Assembly: GCA_029762535.1 (NCBI GenBank)
Contig: JARVGK010000007.1
Coordinates: 1-39,419 of the forward strand
Direction of reading: 5' to 3'
DNA length: 39,419 nucleotides
Source: Thermoplasmatota archaeon
GTDB lineage: Archaea > Thermoplasmatota > Penumbrarchaeia > Penumbrarchaeales > Penumbrarchaeaceae
Shown: piece by piece, positions 18,801 through 26,600 of the stretch
Numbering within the stretch: the stretch's first letter is position 1
Layout: each line of letters opens with the position of its first letter
Made by a program: the position numbers and the translations under genes
Notes under the pieces: generated by a model
The model's input: the letters and a program-made list of their open reading frames with translations, nothing else
What the model was told of the DNA's origin: nothing
The model's database searches: none

Positions 18801-19090
18801 TCCTCGCCCGAGGCCCTGTTCTGTATCGCTACCGCAGTGTAGTGATTGGTCTTCGACGGCACCTTGAACTGAAGCTCGTCCGGAACGGTGGTCCACCACC
18901 AGCCGGATGTGTATGTCCTTGCCGGAGCGTCGTTCACCAGTGTTCCTCCGGGTTTCGATTCCGCGTTAGCGGTCCCGGGGACCAGTATCATGGCCCCGGC
19001 CAGCAGTATTATGGACAATGCGGCCAATGAAAGCCATTTCCTTCGGGAATATTCCTCATTCATTTCGATAGCTTTTCGGTTCGAAAACAT
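12887..19090 (-). CDS. Giant surface protein with alternating Ig-like modules (2067 residues)
   Basis: The ATG at 19090 was chosen because GGAGG lies seven bases upstream and a TATA element at 19145-19152 predicts transcription starting near 19120, which excludes earlier in-frame ATGs at 19168 and 19132. A signal peptide (WLSLAALSIILLAGAMILVPGTANA) leads into PPC-like beta domains (residues about 50-300), two further beta domains, then about 16 Ig-like modules of roughly 92 residues, most ending in VDNNAP or a variant. A membrane helix (WFLLILLLIIIIAVLAYTG) is followed by a basic/acidic cytosolic tail of about 50 residues. Many N-x-S/T sites suggest N-glycosylation. The likely role is a long stalk, adhesin or S-layer-associated protein. 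It is the first gene of the operon that continues with the VWA and AAA+ genes. Confidence 0.85.
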   Translation of the reverse strand: MFSNRKAIEMNEEYSRRKWLSLAALSIILLAGAMILVPGTANAESKPGGTLVNDAPARTYTSGWWWTTVPDELQFKVPSKTNHYTAVAIQNRASGEDFDLFMYSDYDMENRVASSTEGSNKIDLVVVDGHTYTGSYLYAKVVKFTGSNWDSGVRIESDYHTVADDLYGSDPDQDGHLKIGDRRYSLFEYHGTTTYSGTLRGDYPLVNMYDVYLDAGGYYEFDIYSVASGQDLSMYLFRGSGNAGDALVKDSATNGGDLSFSYEPESSGYYGLCVVDDNPTSGYSSSNNYTLLITSDMALSANPVSRLIAPGMNASYEIDVNSLGITKDIDLHYRWKNSGGTNISTPSGASASLSRLSVNAGGVGTEKVNLNITTSSSISAGTYFLEVYANDTGYNGVERSVGVVLRVSTNPDYFLTAEPALRILSPGSNVKYSVDMDTINNYNNNVTLSASVDSNNNMFNFTFNPSVISVSSQSSELTVKALTSTPVGLYNLSIRGSDGTLVRYANVTLRVKEPISIDIINPTSNELVSGVYTFRVSAGTPSDVRSIKMTFGGNMINAGTLNMFYNSANQFWERSVNTFTYVDGACTINITAEDYGAGLTTLGPVNFTLSNSAPNPIINTPLDRSYVTGKTMQISVNTTSYVIAVRFRVDTNAWTPMTRNGNTWTGTYDTTQITDGSHTLSVDAKDTAGMTGETSITIFVDNNMPTCDINSPIDGQYIEGTYTFRVVSTDTVAVDHVDIHIFGTVITLPYNPITSSYEYTVTTNTKPDGTYTVYATAYDKVNLSRTSDTVTFYIDNNAPSLGILKPNDNEIIGGDYTISVNSADIFLNSVKYRIDSTGWQNFSGSEPNWYSILNTSRLTDGTHTLTVSAIDNMSHLTEQVLTFIVDNTNPTCSMVSPFEGAFLEGVHTFKVSSIDTVGVDRVLLHVFSDEVQTSINRQTGYFEYALNTLTVDDGVYSVMATSYDLSGKWTNSSNISFKVDNNAPELTVHGLQNGNYVEGVVTFNLSVSDAFLQDVRYSIDGGGWIPINSSWDTTTILDGSHVIMFQARDQAGHSTTQTMTLIVDNNAPVCAVNGPVPNEFIKSAYRFRLSATDAVGIERVEINVFYNNFSAIFSSASGYYEFNSDTSIQPDGNYSCYAIAYDRSGKISQSPIIDFQVDNNAPVLRINHPLDNAYLQGIENMNVSVTDQFLDRVEYDVDGSGWVPITTPLNTSIFGDGKHVITFRAVDRIGHITTTVSDVIIDNTHPYGAISDPVADQFIMGVMTFRVVASDAVGVGSVIVDVFGSTLDMKYNLANGYYEYSTDTRLIDDGTYAMNITVTDLSGKVTLIGPHSFNLDNHVPTLSVMNLLDGDILEGIIELNITAEDRFLDLVQYQIDSTGWISAAQDLDTSTFGDGRHIIRVRATDKSGKEAILSFDVFFDNLDPTCTINSPVPGEFVEGTITIKVSAFDIVGIDHVIIKVYNLEARVPYNSVTGYYEYTSNTITWGSGEDGVRNVTAIAYDRTGKSYTYGPISFNVDNRAPTITINSPKEGQVISGLFYFDVINADVFKKGTDYNIDGASWQPVSIGWNTLLYEDGAHQVQIRATDLAGHVTMQGMTVFVDNNDPEISMITPFDNEFIEGTYIFRISAYDKVGIRSLTIDIAGSEKPLSYNAQTGYYEFLLDTRLLEDGVYTVQATIVDVALNTVQTPVVDFKVDNTYPMLTIESPVKDQLVSGEEFVIKAQTMDKFPGMVRYAIDGTTWYDVSTKWDTTKVTDGYHTVTVMTEDQAGHRTSFNVEVTVDNGDPIISQATITPGEVLSGTTTLRFYVYDSIGVRQVTLAIDEASGFEIYRGEGGLYYEYILNTRILADGDHELKLTATDRAGNDAATTYGIRIDNTGPAIELDYYWIERNMEVREGVVKEGESVIFVAHVLDPSGVGSVMINIDSLGWREMTPDSNTSNVDTYILYWPTSGGGSHIFQIRSVDKLGNENSVSGLIDVKKVESKPTFVERFVDALPVIWFLLILLLIIIIAVLAYTGVLTKWMKGEGMKKKEGGPDEGPEKKRPPFRNPFSKAKATDADNWEPAEETK
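13145..17554 (-). repeat. Tandem coding repeats: two Ig-like module types alternating, about 16 copies
   Basis: About 1470 residues of the giant surface protein divide into roughly 92-residue modules. Type A carries a [R/Y]x[I/V]D-x-x-x-W strand (for example YSIDGGGWIPI, YQIDSTGWISA) and a DG-x-H-x-[I/L/V] strand. Type B carries an F-R/K-[V/L/I]-x-[A/S]-x-D-x-[V/I]-G[V/I] strand and a GYYEY or GYFEY strand followed by [N/D]T. They alternate A-B for about seven pairs, with one B-like unit before and one A-like unit after. The copies are diverged, so the array is old rather than recently expanded. Confidence 0.8.
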
Positions 19091-19144
19091 GCTGTGCCCT
19101 CCAATGGAACCTTGATTCCCAGTTGAGTGCATCACCTTACTGCG

Positions 19145-19152
19145 ATTTATAA
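19145..19152 (-). promoter_or_regulatory. TATA element of the surface protein/VWA/AAA+ operon
   Basis: On the minus strand this reads TTATAAAT, flanked by CC upstream. Spacing predicts a transcription start near 19120 and a leader of about 30 bases that includes the GGAGG ribosome site before the ATG at 19090. No other strong promoter-like element was seen between the operon's genes. Confidence 0.6.
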
Positions 19153-19195
19153 GGTTCTTATGGAACACCTCTCTAGATGTGACCTTTCTCCATGC

Positions 19196-19939
19196 TTAGT
19201 AGGATCGGTCCATGGTCTCTTTGATGCGAATACCCGGCATATGGACCATTTCCTCATCCGCAACGTCCTCGACACCGCATCCTGTCAGGTGGAAACCCAC
19301 GGAGCGCCCGGTGGGCATCGAACGATGCTTCATCAGCACGGCCCTCCTCAGACCTCCGTCCCCGATCCTCTCGAGCTTGATTATCGTCTTGCAGTTGTGG
19401 GACAGGGCATGGCCTCCTATGGGCCTGACGTCAGAGGATTCCGATGCGGAATAAACCTGGGTCGTGACCAGTACGGGGATGTCCTGTTTCCTGGATATCT
19501 CCATGAGGTCAACTATTATCTGGGAGATGTCCCTGCGGCTGTCCTCGTTCCTTCCGGAACCCATCATCCTGTAGAACACCGTGGCGGAGTCGAGGACCAC
19601 AAGCCCTATATGCAGGTCCTTCTGGACGAGCTTATGGGTGTTCTTCAGGGCTTCCCTGAGCTGTACATCCGAGGTGGGCTGGAAGAAAAGCGTTTCCCTG
19701 GATGCCTTCCGGAACTCCTTGTTGCCTCCGCATATCTGTTCGAACCTCTCCATGGATACGCCCTCGGTATCTATGTAGATCACCTTGTGGCCCTGCCCCA
19801 GAACCACGAAAGTTGCCTGAAGGCAGATGTTGGTCTTTCCCGACCCGCCTTCGCCGTAGAGGAGGGTGATCGCGGAACTCTCCAGACCGCCACCTAAGAG
19901 GGCGTCCAATGCACAACAGCCCGTGGATATCCTAGTCAA
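19196..19939 (-). CDS. radB: DNA repair and recombination protein RadB
   Basis: A 247-residue RecA-fold ATPase of the RadB type. Walker A is GEGGSGKT at residues 29-36. Walker B is LVVLDSAT with D117. The opening (STGCCALDALLGGGLE) and the IYIDTEG segment are typical. It lacks the N-terminal helix-hairpin-helix domain of RadA, as expected for RadB (about 220-240 residues). RadB is a euryarchaeal RadA paralogue thought to assist or modulate recombination. Translation starts at TTG, overlapping the TGA of the upstream gene, with GGAGGG nine bases before it, so the two are translationally coupled. The upstream partner is not a recognised recombination gene. Confidence 0.92.
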   Translation of the reverse strand: MTRISTGCCALDALLGGGLESSAITLLYGEGGSGKTNICLQATFVVLGQGHKVIYIDTEGVSMERFEQICGGNKEFRKASRETLFFQPTSDVQLREALKNTHKLVQKDLHIGLVVLDSATVFYRMMGSGRNEDSRRDISQIIVDLMEISRKQDIPVLVTTQVYSASESSDVRPIGGHALSHNCKTIIKLERIGDGGLRRAVLMKHRSMPTGRSVGFHLTGCGVEDVADEEMVHMPGIRIKETMDRSY

Positions 19940-20988
19940 GTCCGATAACCCTCCAGGACAGCTTTGACGATCTCCCTGATATATCCGGTCATATCTCCGG
20001 TGAGGTAGTGGAAACCCATGGAGGGTGAAAGTGCCTGAACTGCGGGGTTCCAGACATCGCTGGCAAGTATGCCCATCACGTCCCGCCTATGCTCAAGTAC
20101 CCTGAAGAAGGGCGATAGGTCCTCATCGTTCACAGCTACCTTGAAGAGGACCGTGGGGCCGCTCATGCGGATCAGCAGATACTGGTTCACATCAGGTCTT
20201 GAGAAGCGCGAGTCCTCTCTGTACCCCAAGCTCCCGAGACCCCTTATGACCTCTCTGGCGAAGGCTTTGTCCCCCATTCTTCGGATCCGGTCGAACCTGA
20301 GTAGGACGGGTTCGGAACGCGGCGCCTTTTCCTGACGTTGCCCTGCCCTGTCGAAGGGTCTGATCTCGTTCCGGGGCCAAGCCTTCTCCGGCACGTCCTT
20401 GGCCACTCTGGGTTGGACCTGTACATGGGACAGTGCCTCGGAGACCTCTTTTTCGAAGGACCTCCGGTCCATCTTCTTGAAGCCGTCATCGTAAAGAAGA
20501 TACACGACGGCCCCCTCGTTGGGCAGGTCGGAGGAACCCATTTCCACGATGGACGACCTCTCATTATCCACCACCCTTCCCTTTGCCCTGATGGCGATCC
20601 TGTAAAGCTCGAGGATATCGTTCTCCATGGTGAACACCAAGGGAGGACCTCCCGGCTTCACCCTCTCCTTTATCTCCGAATACAGCCTTTGATCGTCCGC
20701 CTTCTTCTGAGCGATCTTATCGATCATTATCGAGCCGTCGGCGATCTCCACCTCCCGGTCCGATATGATCAGGATCAGTCCGATCCCTTCTATCATTTCC
20801 TCTCCCACGAACTCCGCCAGATATTCCAGGGATCGGAGGAGGTCTATGCTCTCGCCCGGAACCCTCAAGACCACGTGTGAGGATCCCTTTTCATCTATCC
20901 GCTTGAATGATTGGTCCTCCATCTTCGCCCTGAGCCTTATCACGATGTCTTCGGAGATGTTCGGAGGCAGGTTTTCCAGTCTCATCAT
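19936..20988 (-). CDS. Unrecognised protein coupled to radB, with a possible degenerate nuclease-like C-terminal domain
   Basis: A 350-residue soluble protein whose family I do not recognise. The N-terminal 110 residues are helical/mixed (SEDIVIRLRAKMEDQSFKRI), the middle (about 110-185) looks like a small alpha/beta domain, and a charged Pro/Arg-rich linker (about 190-230) follows. The C-terminal part (about 235-350) resembles the Mrr-type restriction-endonuclease-like order: a helix, LGYRED, a D266-containing strand (DVNQYLLIR), a strand with K283 (TVLFKVAV), then GILASD-x-WNPAVQALSPSMG followed by a helix. The usual acidic-x-Lys pair is not intact, so catalysis is doubtful. Start ATGs are adjacent at 20988 and 20985, with GGAG six bases upstream. 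The end overlaps the radB start by four bases, implying a shared job in DNA repair. Confidence 0.7.
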   Translation of the reverse strand: MMRLENLPPNISEDIVIRLRAKMEDQSFKRIDEKGSSHVVLRVPGESIDLLRSLEYLAEFVGEEMIEGIGLILIISDREVEIADGSIMIDKIAQKKADDQRLYSEIKERVKPGGPPLVFTMENDILELYRIAIRAKGRVVDNERSSIVEMGSSDLPNEGAVVYLLYDDGFKKMDRRSFEKEVSEALSHVQVQPRVAKDVPEKAWPRNEIRPFDRAGQRQEKAPRSEPVLLRFDRIRRMGDKAFAREVIRGLGSLGYREDSRFSRPDVNQYLLIRMSGPTVLFKVAVNDEDLSPFFRVLEHRRDVMGILASDVWNPAVQALSPSMGFHYLTGDMTGYIREIVKAVLEGYRT

Positions 20989-21020
20989 CGCTCGCTCCGG
21001 ACATCTAATCCACGTCAGGC

Positions 21021-21030
21021 ATTAATAACG
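21021..21030 (-). promoter_or_regulatory. TATA-like element for the radB partner gene
   Basis: On the minus strand this reads GTTATTAATG, 33 bases before the ATG at 20988. A start near 21000 would give a short leader containing GGAG. The element is nearly symmetric and could also contribute to argS on the other strand. Confidence 0.4.
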
Positions 21031-21079
21031 TTTCCATTCCTTTCCCGACTTTGAGCTTCGCGATAGTAATAAAACGTCA

Positions 21080-22885
21080 ATGGACATTGACCCGGCCATG
21101 AACCAAGGTCATCCGGGCATCCTATACTCTCAAGCGTTCCGAAAGGCGGTCTTGAACGTACTTTCCAGCCTCGCTCCGGAGATCGAACCCGTTATCGAGG
21201 TGCCCAGATTCGAGGGGGCGGACCTCTGCCTGGTATGCTTCCCCATAGCCAAGGTCCTCAGGAGGCCCCCGAAGGAGATCGCGTCCGAGATCGGGACCAT
21301 GATGGAAGATGATCCCCGATGGAAGCTCGAGGCTGCCGGAGGTTATCTCAACTGCAGCTACGATCCGGTCCGCTACGCCACGGACTGCGCCCATTACCTC
21401 TGGTCGAACTTACATGACCTTGGAAGCATCGTGGACCGACCTCGGAAGGTCATAATAGAGCACACATCGGCGAACCCCAACGGTCCCTTTCACGTCGGCA
21501 GGGCCAGGAACCCGATCATTGGCGATACTCTGACCCGTATGTTCAGGGCCGCCGGTTATGAAGTGGGGTCACAATACTGGGTCAACGATATGGGAAAACA
21601 GGTGATGATACTCGTCTGGGGGATCCACAACATAGACCCGGCCCTGCTTCCTCCTCCGGAGAGGGACAAGGCCGATCACCGGCTGGTGTCATTCTATCAG
21701 GAGGCAAACAGGAGGATGGAAGCGGACCCGTCCGTGGAACTGGAGATCAACTCCATGCTCCTGCATTACGAGAGAGCTGTTCAGGAGGGGGGTCGCGATC
21801 GTGTCATATCCGGAGAGGGATCCGCTAAGGTCAAGGCCTCCGATGTCAGGGATGCCTGCGAGAGCGTGCTAGAAGGTATGAAAGGCTCACTGGCGGACCT
21901 GAACGTGTTCATGGACAGCTTCGTCTATGAATCCGCGGTCGTTGAGGACGGTAAAGTTAGGACCGTTATCGAAGGGTTGAAGCGAAGTTCCCTATGCAGG
22001 AAGGAAGGCGGTGCTTACTATCTCGATCTGTCCGGGATATTGTCCGGAGGGGATGATGACAGGTTCCGCAAGAGGTTCGTGTTCACGAGATCGGACGGGA
22101 CCGCCCTGTACACAACGCGTGATCTGGCTTACCACCTCTGGAAGCTCAATATTGCGGATGTCGCCATCAACGTATTGGGAGAGGACCACAGGTACCAATC
22201 CCGGATGTTGGGTCTGGCCTTGGAGGAATTGGGGTCGGAAAAGGTGCCCGAAGCGCTCTTTTACAGTTTCGTTTCCCTCCCCGAAGGAAAGATGTCCACA
22301 AGAAGGAACAAAGTGGTGTTCCTCGACGACCTCCTGGAGGAGGCCATCTCCAGAGCGCGGACCGAGGTCCTCAAGAGGAGGAGCGACCTATCTGGGGAGG
22401 AGGTGGATGAAATATCGAGAAAGGTGGGCGTTGGGGCGCTCAGGTTCAATATGATAAGGGTCCAGCCCGAGAAGCCGATCACTTTCAGATGGGAGGATGC
22501 CCTGAACTTCGAAGGGGCCTCGGCGCCTTTCATACAGTATTCCCACGCCAGGGCCTGTTCCATTATAAGAAAGGGCGGCGGACCGCCTCCGGACGAACCG
22601 GACTGGGGATCCATCGTGGAGGCCTCGGAGAGGGAACTGCTCAAAAGGTTGGTAGGATATCCGCTCGTTCTAAAGGAGTGCGTATCGGGCCGCAGACCGC
22701 ATCTCATGGCGGGGTTCCTGGTGGATTGCGCCTCCTCGTTCAACGATTTCTACCGGGACTGTCCTGTGCTGCTGGAGGGAGATGCTCCAAGACGACGGAT
22801 GCGGATCGGTCTGTGCACTCTGGCCAGGGACGTGATCTCCGATGGACTTCATTGCCTGGGCATCGAGGCGCCTCAGAGCATGTGA
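21080..22885 (+). CDS. argS: Arginyl-tRNA synthetase
   Basis: A 601-residue class I aminoacyl-tRNA synthetase that charges tRNA-Arg with arginine using ATP. Signatures include the archaeal form of the HIGH motif in ANPNGPFHVGRARN (H138), the KMSK-type loop in EGKMSTRRNKVVF, the QYWVNDMGKQ segment, the RFVFTRSDGTALYTTRDLAYH active-site strand region, and an anticodon-binding domain with the IQYSHARA sequence. Length fits the family. No ribosome site precedes the ATG at 21080. A TATA-like TAATAAAA at 21066-21073 would place transcription near 21097, so the in-frame ATG at 21098 (six residues later) could be a leaderless start. It is transcribed away from the radB pair and 56 bases ahead of aIF2-beta, which has its own TATA element. 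Confidence 0.96.
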   Translation: MDIDPAMNQGHPGILYSQAFRKAVLNVLSSLAPEIEPVIEVPRFEGADLCLVCFPIAKVLRRPPKEIASEIGTMMEDDPRWKLEAAGGYLNCSYDPVRYATDCAHYLWSNLHDLGSIVDRPRKVIIEHTSANPNGPFHVGRARNPIIGDTLTRMFRAAGYEVGSQYWVNDMGKQVMILVWGIHNIDPALLPPPERDKADHRLVSFYQEANRRMEADPSVELEINSMLLHYERAVQEGGRDRVISGEGSAKVKASDVRDACESVLEGMKGSLADLNVFMDSFVYESAVVEDGKVRTVIEGLKRSSLCRKEGGAYYLDLSGILSGGDDDRFRKRFVFTRSDGTALYTTRDLAYHLWKLNIADVAINVLGEDHRYQSRMLGLALEELGSEKVPEALFYSFVSLPEGKMSTRRNKVVFLDDLLEEAISRARTEVLKRRSDLSGEEVDEISRKVGVGALRFNMIRVQPEKPITFRWEDALNFEGASAPFIQYSHARACSIIRKGGGPPPDEPDWGSIVEASERELLKRLVGYPLVLKECVSGRRPHLMAGFLVDCASSFNDFYRDCPVLLEGDAPRRRMRIGLCTLARDVISDGLHCLGIEAPQSM

Positions 22886-22898
22886 CGCCTCTCCTATG

Positions 22899-22907
22899 TT
22901 TTATATA
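22899..22907 (+). promoter_or_regulatory. TATA element of the aIF2-beta gene
   Basis: The sequence TTTTATATA lies just after the argS stop and about 40 bases before the ATG at 22941. Predicted transcription starts near 22930, keeping the GGTGA ribosome site at 22931-22935 within or at the edge of a very short leader. Confidence 0.55.
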
Positions 22908-22940
22908 CGTGTCATGGCATGGGCCCGAAAGGTGACCCTT

Positions 22941-23564
22941 ATGACGGAAACGGATTACGAGAGCATGCTCGAACGAGCCAGGAAGAACCTGCCGGACACC
23001 GCACAGTCATCCGAGGATAGGTGGTCCCTTCCGGAACCGGACATCATGTACGAGGGGAAGATGACCGTTGTCAAGAACTTTGGCGACATTGTGGAATCCG
23101 TCAGAAGGGACAGCGAACAGATCCTCGGCCATATTCTCAGGGAGCTGGGAACTGCCGGTTCGCAGGATGGCCGGAGGCTGATATTGAAATCCGTCATAAC
23201 CAAGGACAAGCTCCAATCGAAGTTCGTCGATTACGTGGATACATTCGTCATATGCGGGGAATGCGGAAAACCCGACACACATCTCATCAAGGAAGGCAGG
23301 ATACAGGTCGTCGAGTGCATGGCCTGCGGAGCGAAGAGGCCGGTCAAGGTCAAGAAGGGCTTGAAGGCCCAGGAGAAGCGCAACGCCTTCTCGCCAGGTG
23401 ACGAGCTCGAGGTCCTGATCCAGGACGTGGGGAAGTTAGGGGACGGCGTGGCCAAGATCGACAAATATGTGATATTCGTTCCCGGAGTCACCAAGGGCAC
23501 CAGGGTCAAGATCCGAATAGAGAAAGTCTCCGGCACGACCGTAATGGGACGGCCTGTCCAGTAG
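22941..23564 (+). CDS. Translation initiation factor 2 subunit beta (aIF2-beta) with C-terminal TRAM domain
   Basis: The ATG at 22941 has GGTGA five bases upstream; an in-frame ATG at 22842, inside argS, is rejected. The 207-residue protein has the whole archaeal aIF2-beta layout: an N-terminal helix (YESMLERARKNLP), the central domain ending in LGTAG, and a zinc ribbon with C105, C108, C126 and C129 (CGEC and CMAC). aIF2-beta is part of the heterotrimer that brings Met-tRNAi to the small ribosomal subunit. Residues about 145-207 are an added TRAM domain, a small RNA-binding beta-barrel (DELEVLIQDVGKLGDGVA and YVIFVPGV). The family core is about 135-145 residues, so the TRAM part is an extension. 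I recall similar fusions in some other euryarchaea but cannot verify the range here. Confidence 0.93.
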   Translation: MTETDYESMLERARKNLPDTAQSSEDRWSLPEPDIMYEGKMTVVKNFGDIVESVRRDSEQILGHILRELGTAGSQDGRRLILKSVITKDKLQSKFVDYVDTFVICGECGKPDTHLIKEGRIQVVECMACGAKRPVKVKKGLKAQEKRNAFSPGDELEVLIQDVGKLGDGVAKIDKYVIFVPGVTKGTRVKIRIEKVSGTTVMGRPVQ

Positions 23565-23585
23565 ATGGTGAAAATAAAAAAAAAT

Positions 23586-23606
23586 TAGGGGGGAAGATCC
23601 CCCCTA
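23586..23606 (-). terminator. G/C hairpin followed by T-run, terminator of the zinc-ribbon surface gene
   Basis: An eight-base-pair stem with six consecutive G-C pairs and a five-base loop (AAGAT) lies between convergent genes. Read on the minus strand it is followed by a run of T broken by a single A (plus-strand A-rich tract 23571-23584), as expected for termination of the minus-strand gene. On the plus strand the bases after the hairpin are only moderately T-rich. Confidence 0.65.
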
Positions 23607-23625
23607 TCGTTCTATCTATTATTTC

Positions 23626-26600
23626 TCACTGCAGCGGAGCCTTGCAGTTGGGGCACAGGAACCAGGTCGGGTCCACAGGCGATGAGCAGCTCGGGCAGAG
23701 CATGCCCTGGGGCTCTTCGGGCTGTGCCATATCGGTCTGTGCCTGTGGCGCGGACATTTCAGGCTGCACATCGCCTTCGGCGTATCCAAGCTGCTGATCG
23801 CCGTCAGCGGGTGCAGGAGGCAGCTCCATGTTCTCGCCGGGAGGAAGCGCTCCGGGCTGTGCCGGAGGTAGCCCCTGCATCTGGTATGCGGCGAGCTGCT
23901 GCTGATCGTAGCCGTAAACCTGTGCGGGCGGCGCCGGCTTCTTCTTCAGAACGAAGAAGAGCAGCACGGCGATTATCAGGATGAACAAAACGGCAGCGAC
24001 TATGATGATGATTATCAGCATGCTGTTGTCATCGCCGCCCGTTTCAATGGGACCACTGCCGCCGCCACCGCCGCCACCGCCATTCCCATCATCCACCACG
24101 GGTTTGGTCACGGTTATGACCTTGGAGATGGACTCGGACTCGTCCGTTCCGTCGAAGGCATAGACCTGGACCGTCTTCTGGCCCTCGGTCGCGAAGGTGT
24201 AGTTTATACGGATCCCGGTCTGGGAGCCGCCGTCGCTGAACGTCCATCTGTACTGTATGGTGTCCAGCTCGATGTCGAACACGGCATCCACCCAGAACTC
24301 GACCGTGAGTCCCTGGTCGCCAGGGGTGTCCGGGTCCTCGTCCTTGATCTGATGATATATCTCCTTCGGGGCCTCGGGCGGGGAGTTCACATCGTTGAAT
24401 ATGAGCGTCCTCTTGGCCGTGGCCTTGGCACCGGCCTTGTCCGTGACCGCGAACTCGAACTCGATCTCCTTGCTCTTGGCCATGGTCCCGTCCGCGTTCT
24501 TCCAGATGTTCTGGTCGCTCGCGATGAACCAGAAGTCTCCTGTATTGGCGTCCATGCCCCAGTCCCTGCCTTCTTTGATGTCCGCATCGGGATGCAATTG
24601 GTCCAGGACCGGTTCGGCGTCCCCGACCGAGGATTCGATGTTGACCGAGAACGCAAGTACATCACCCTTGTCGATATCGGACCCGGTCACCCTGAACTGG
24701 ACCCTCTGGTCCTGCAGGTAGAACGGGGATATGCTCGGGGGGAGGGTGATCGTCGGCGGGTCGTTGACGTTGGTGACCTTGAAGGACACCGTCAGCCTGA
24801 TCTCGCCGTTGTCCCTGCCGTCCCTGACGTTGAACACCATGGCGAGCAGTCCCTTCTGCGAGTCCGCATTTGTCGGGGTGAAGGTGACTATGCCGGAGTC
24901 GAATCCCACGGTGGGGTCCTCGTCCCAGTCGCCGGAGAAGGATCGTATATATTCATATCTCAGAGCCGTCCTGTCGGGCTCGTGGTCCGTGTCCTCGGCG
25001 ATGATCTGGAACTCGAACTCCTCGTCCTCGAGCACCGTCACGGAATCCAGGACCGCGAACGGGTTGAGCGGGTTGGTGTTGTCAACCTCGTATTCCTCCT
25101 CTCCGATCTTTATATAGTATACCATCGGAGGATCGTTCACCTCGGTGATGGTGATCTTGAACGAGTGGTTCTGGAAGGAATACAGGTCGTAGCCCATCAC
25201 CTTGATGGTGGCGGAGCCGTGCCTGTTCTCCTTGGGATAGACCACGACGGATCCCAATCCCGAGAACTCCTCGATCTTGAGAGTCATTTCCTCAAGGTCG
25301 AGGGTGTCGGTCCAGTCACCTAGAGTTTCATTCCATATTTGGAAGCCCTCGAACACGCCCTCAGGATCGATGAAGACGCCGTTGACGGTCTCGAGCGGGA
25401 TCCCAACGGGTTCGGAGTCCTCGAGTATCGTTGGGGCCCCGACGAAGTTCTGGTTCTTCATGACGGGGTCGTCGTCCCAGACGATGAGGGTGTCGTTCAG
25501 CCAGAAGTTGAGTGACTGGTATGCCGTCTTTATGGATCCTGTCGGGATCTTGTCCATGGCATAGGCGAGGATCACATGGTTCCCCTCCTTCAGCAGGTCC
25601 CCGCTCACATCGTATTTGTAAACGACGCCTTCAGCGAAATTGGTCGCGAACGGGTTCTTCGGAGAATTGACGATGTCGATCTTCTTCTCGTATGCAGTGA
25701 AGGGATCGATCAACAGCCAAACGTTCTTCGGGGGATCGTTGTCCTCGTCCGAGTATGTGACCTCGACCGTGAAATCCGTCCCGTAGTATCCGCCGATATC
25801 GCTGAACATATTGACGTTGGCGGGGTTCTTCGTGAACACCTCCAGGCCCTCTATCTTCGGAGGGATGTTCTGCGCGACCTCGGATATGGAGAGCTTTATC
25901 TCATAATCCGACCAAACCCTGTGTTCGGGAAAATAATAACCAAGGATGCTGCCGCTCTGCACAGCCATATGCACAGGCTGCTCGTACAGGCCGATGTACA
26001 CCTCCCTGTTGGGAGATCCGGTCCAGTTGTTGATTATCCATCCGCTGAAGCTGTTGTCTATGAAACCGCCGCCTGATATAAAAAGGGACATGGTGACTAT
26101 CACACCGGTCCAGCCGTCATCGGGGGTGTTCCAGATGTTATCCTCGCCGTCCCCCCACCATACGATGAGTATGTCCACCCAGTTGTCCCAGATCTGCGTT
26201 GCGGTCGGATTAGCGTAAAATACCGTCCATGTCCTGTTTATCTCGATGGACATGTTCCACAATTTCTCCTCGTCCACTCCCTTGAAGGACCACCAATCGA
26301 TCTGATTGTACGATGAGTCGAGCCTGTTCCTGCTCTTCATCTGCCCCAGGGGCTGGAAGACGGTCGCATTTCCGTAGTCGTTCCCTATGGGGTCCGTATC
26401 CTCCTTCTTCGAGGTGTCCACCCTGAACTGATAATCTATATCGAAGCTGTCCCTCTGATTCTGGGCGCTGGACATGAAGAAGTTGAACGATATCCCGATA
26501 TAGTACCATCCGACCTCCGTTAGGCGGTTTGCCGCCCCGTCGTTGTCCTCTGGGCCGTAGGAATCGATCGGCGTTCTGAAGTACATCGTCCAATTCTCAT

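Noticed and set aside
21080..22885. A defective HIGH motif in ArgRS because it reads HVGR.
   Set aside because: Archaeal ArgRS proteins commonly have HIGRARN or HVGRARN here, so it is normal for the family.
24352..25323. A 323-codon open frame on the plus strand, antisense to the zinc-ribbon surface gene.
   Set aside because: Its translation is rich in Arg, Gly, Val and Asp without motifs, as expected for the complement of a GC-rich coding region. The minus-strand gene has a signal peptide, domains and a ribosome site.
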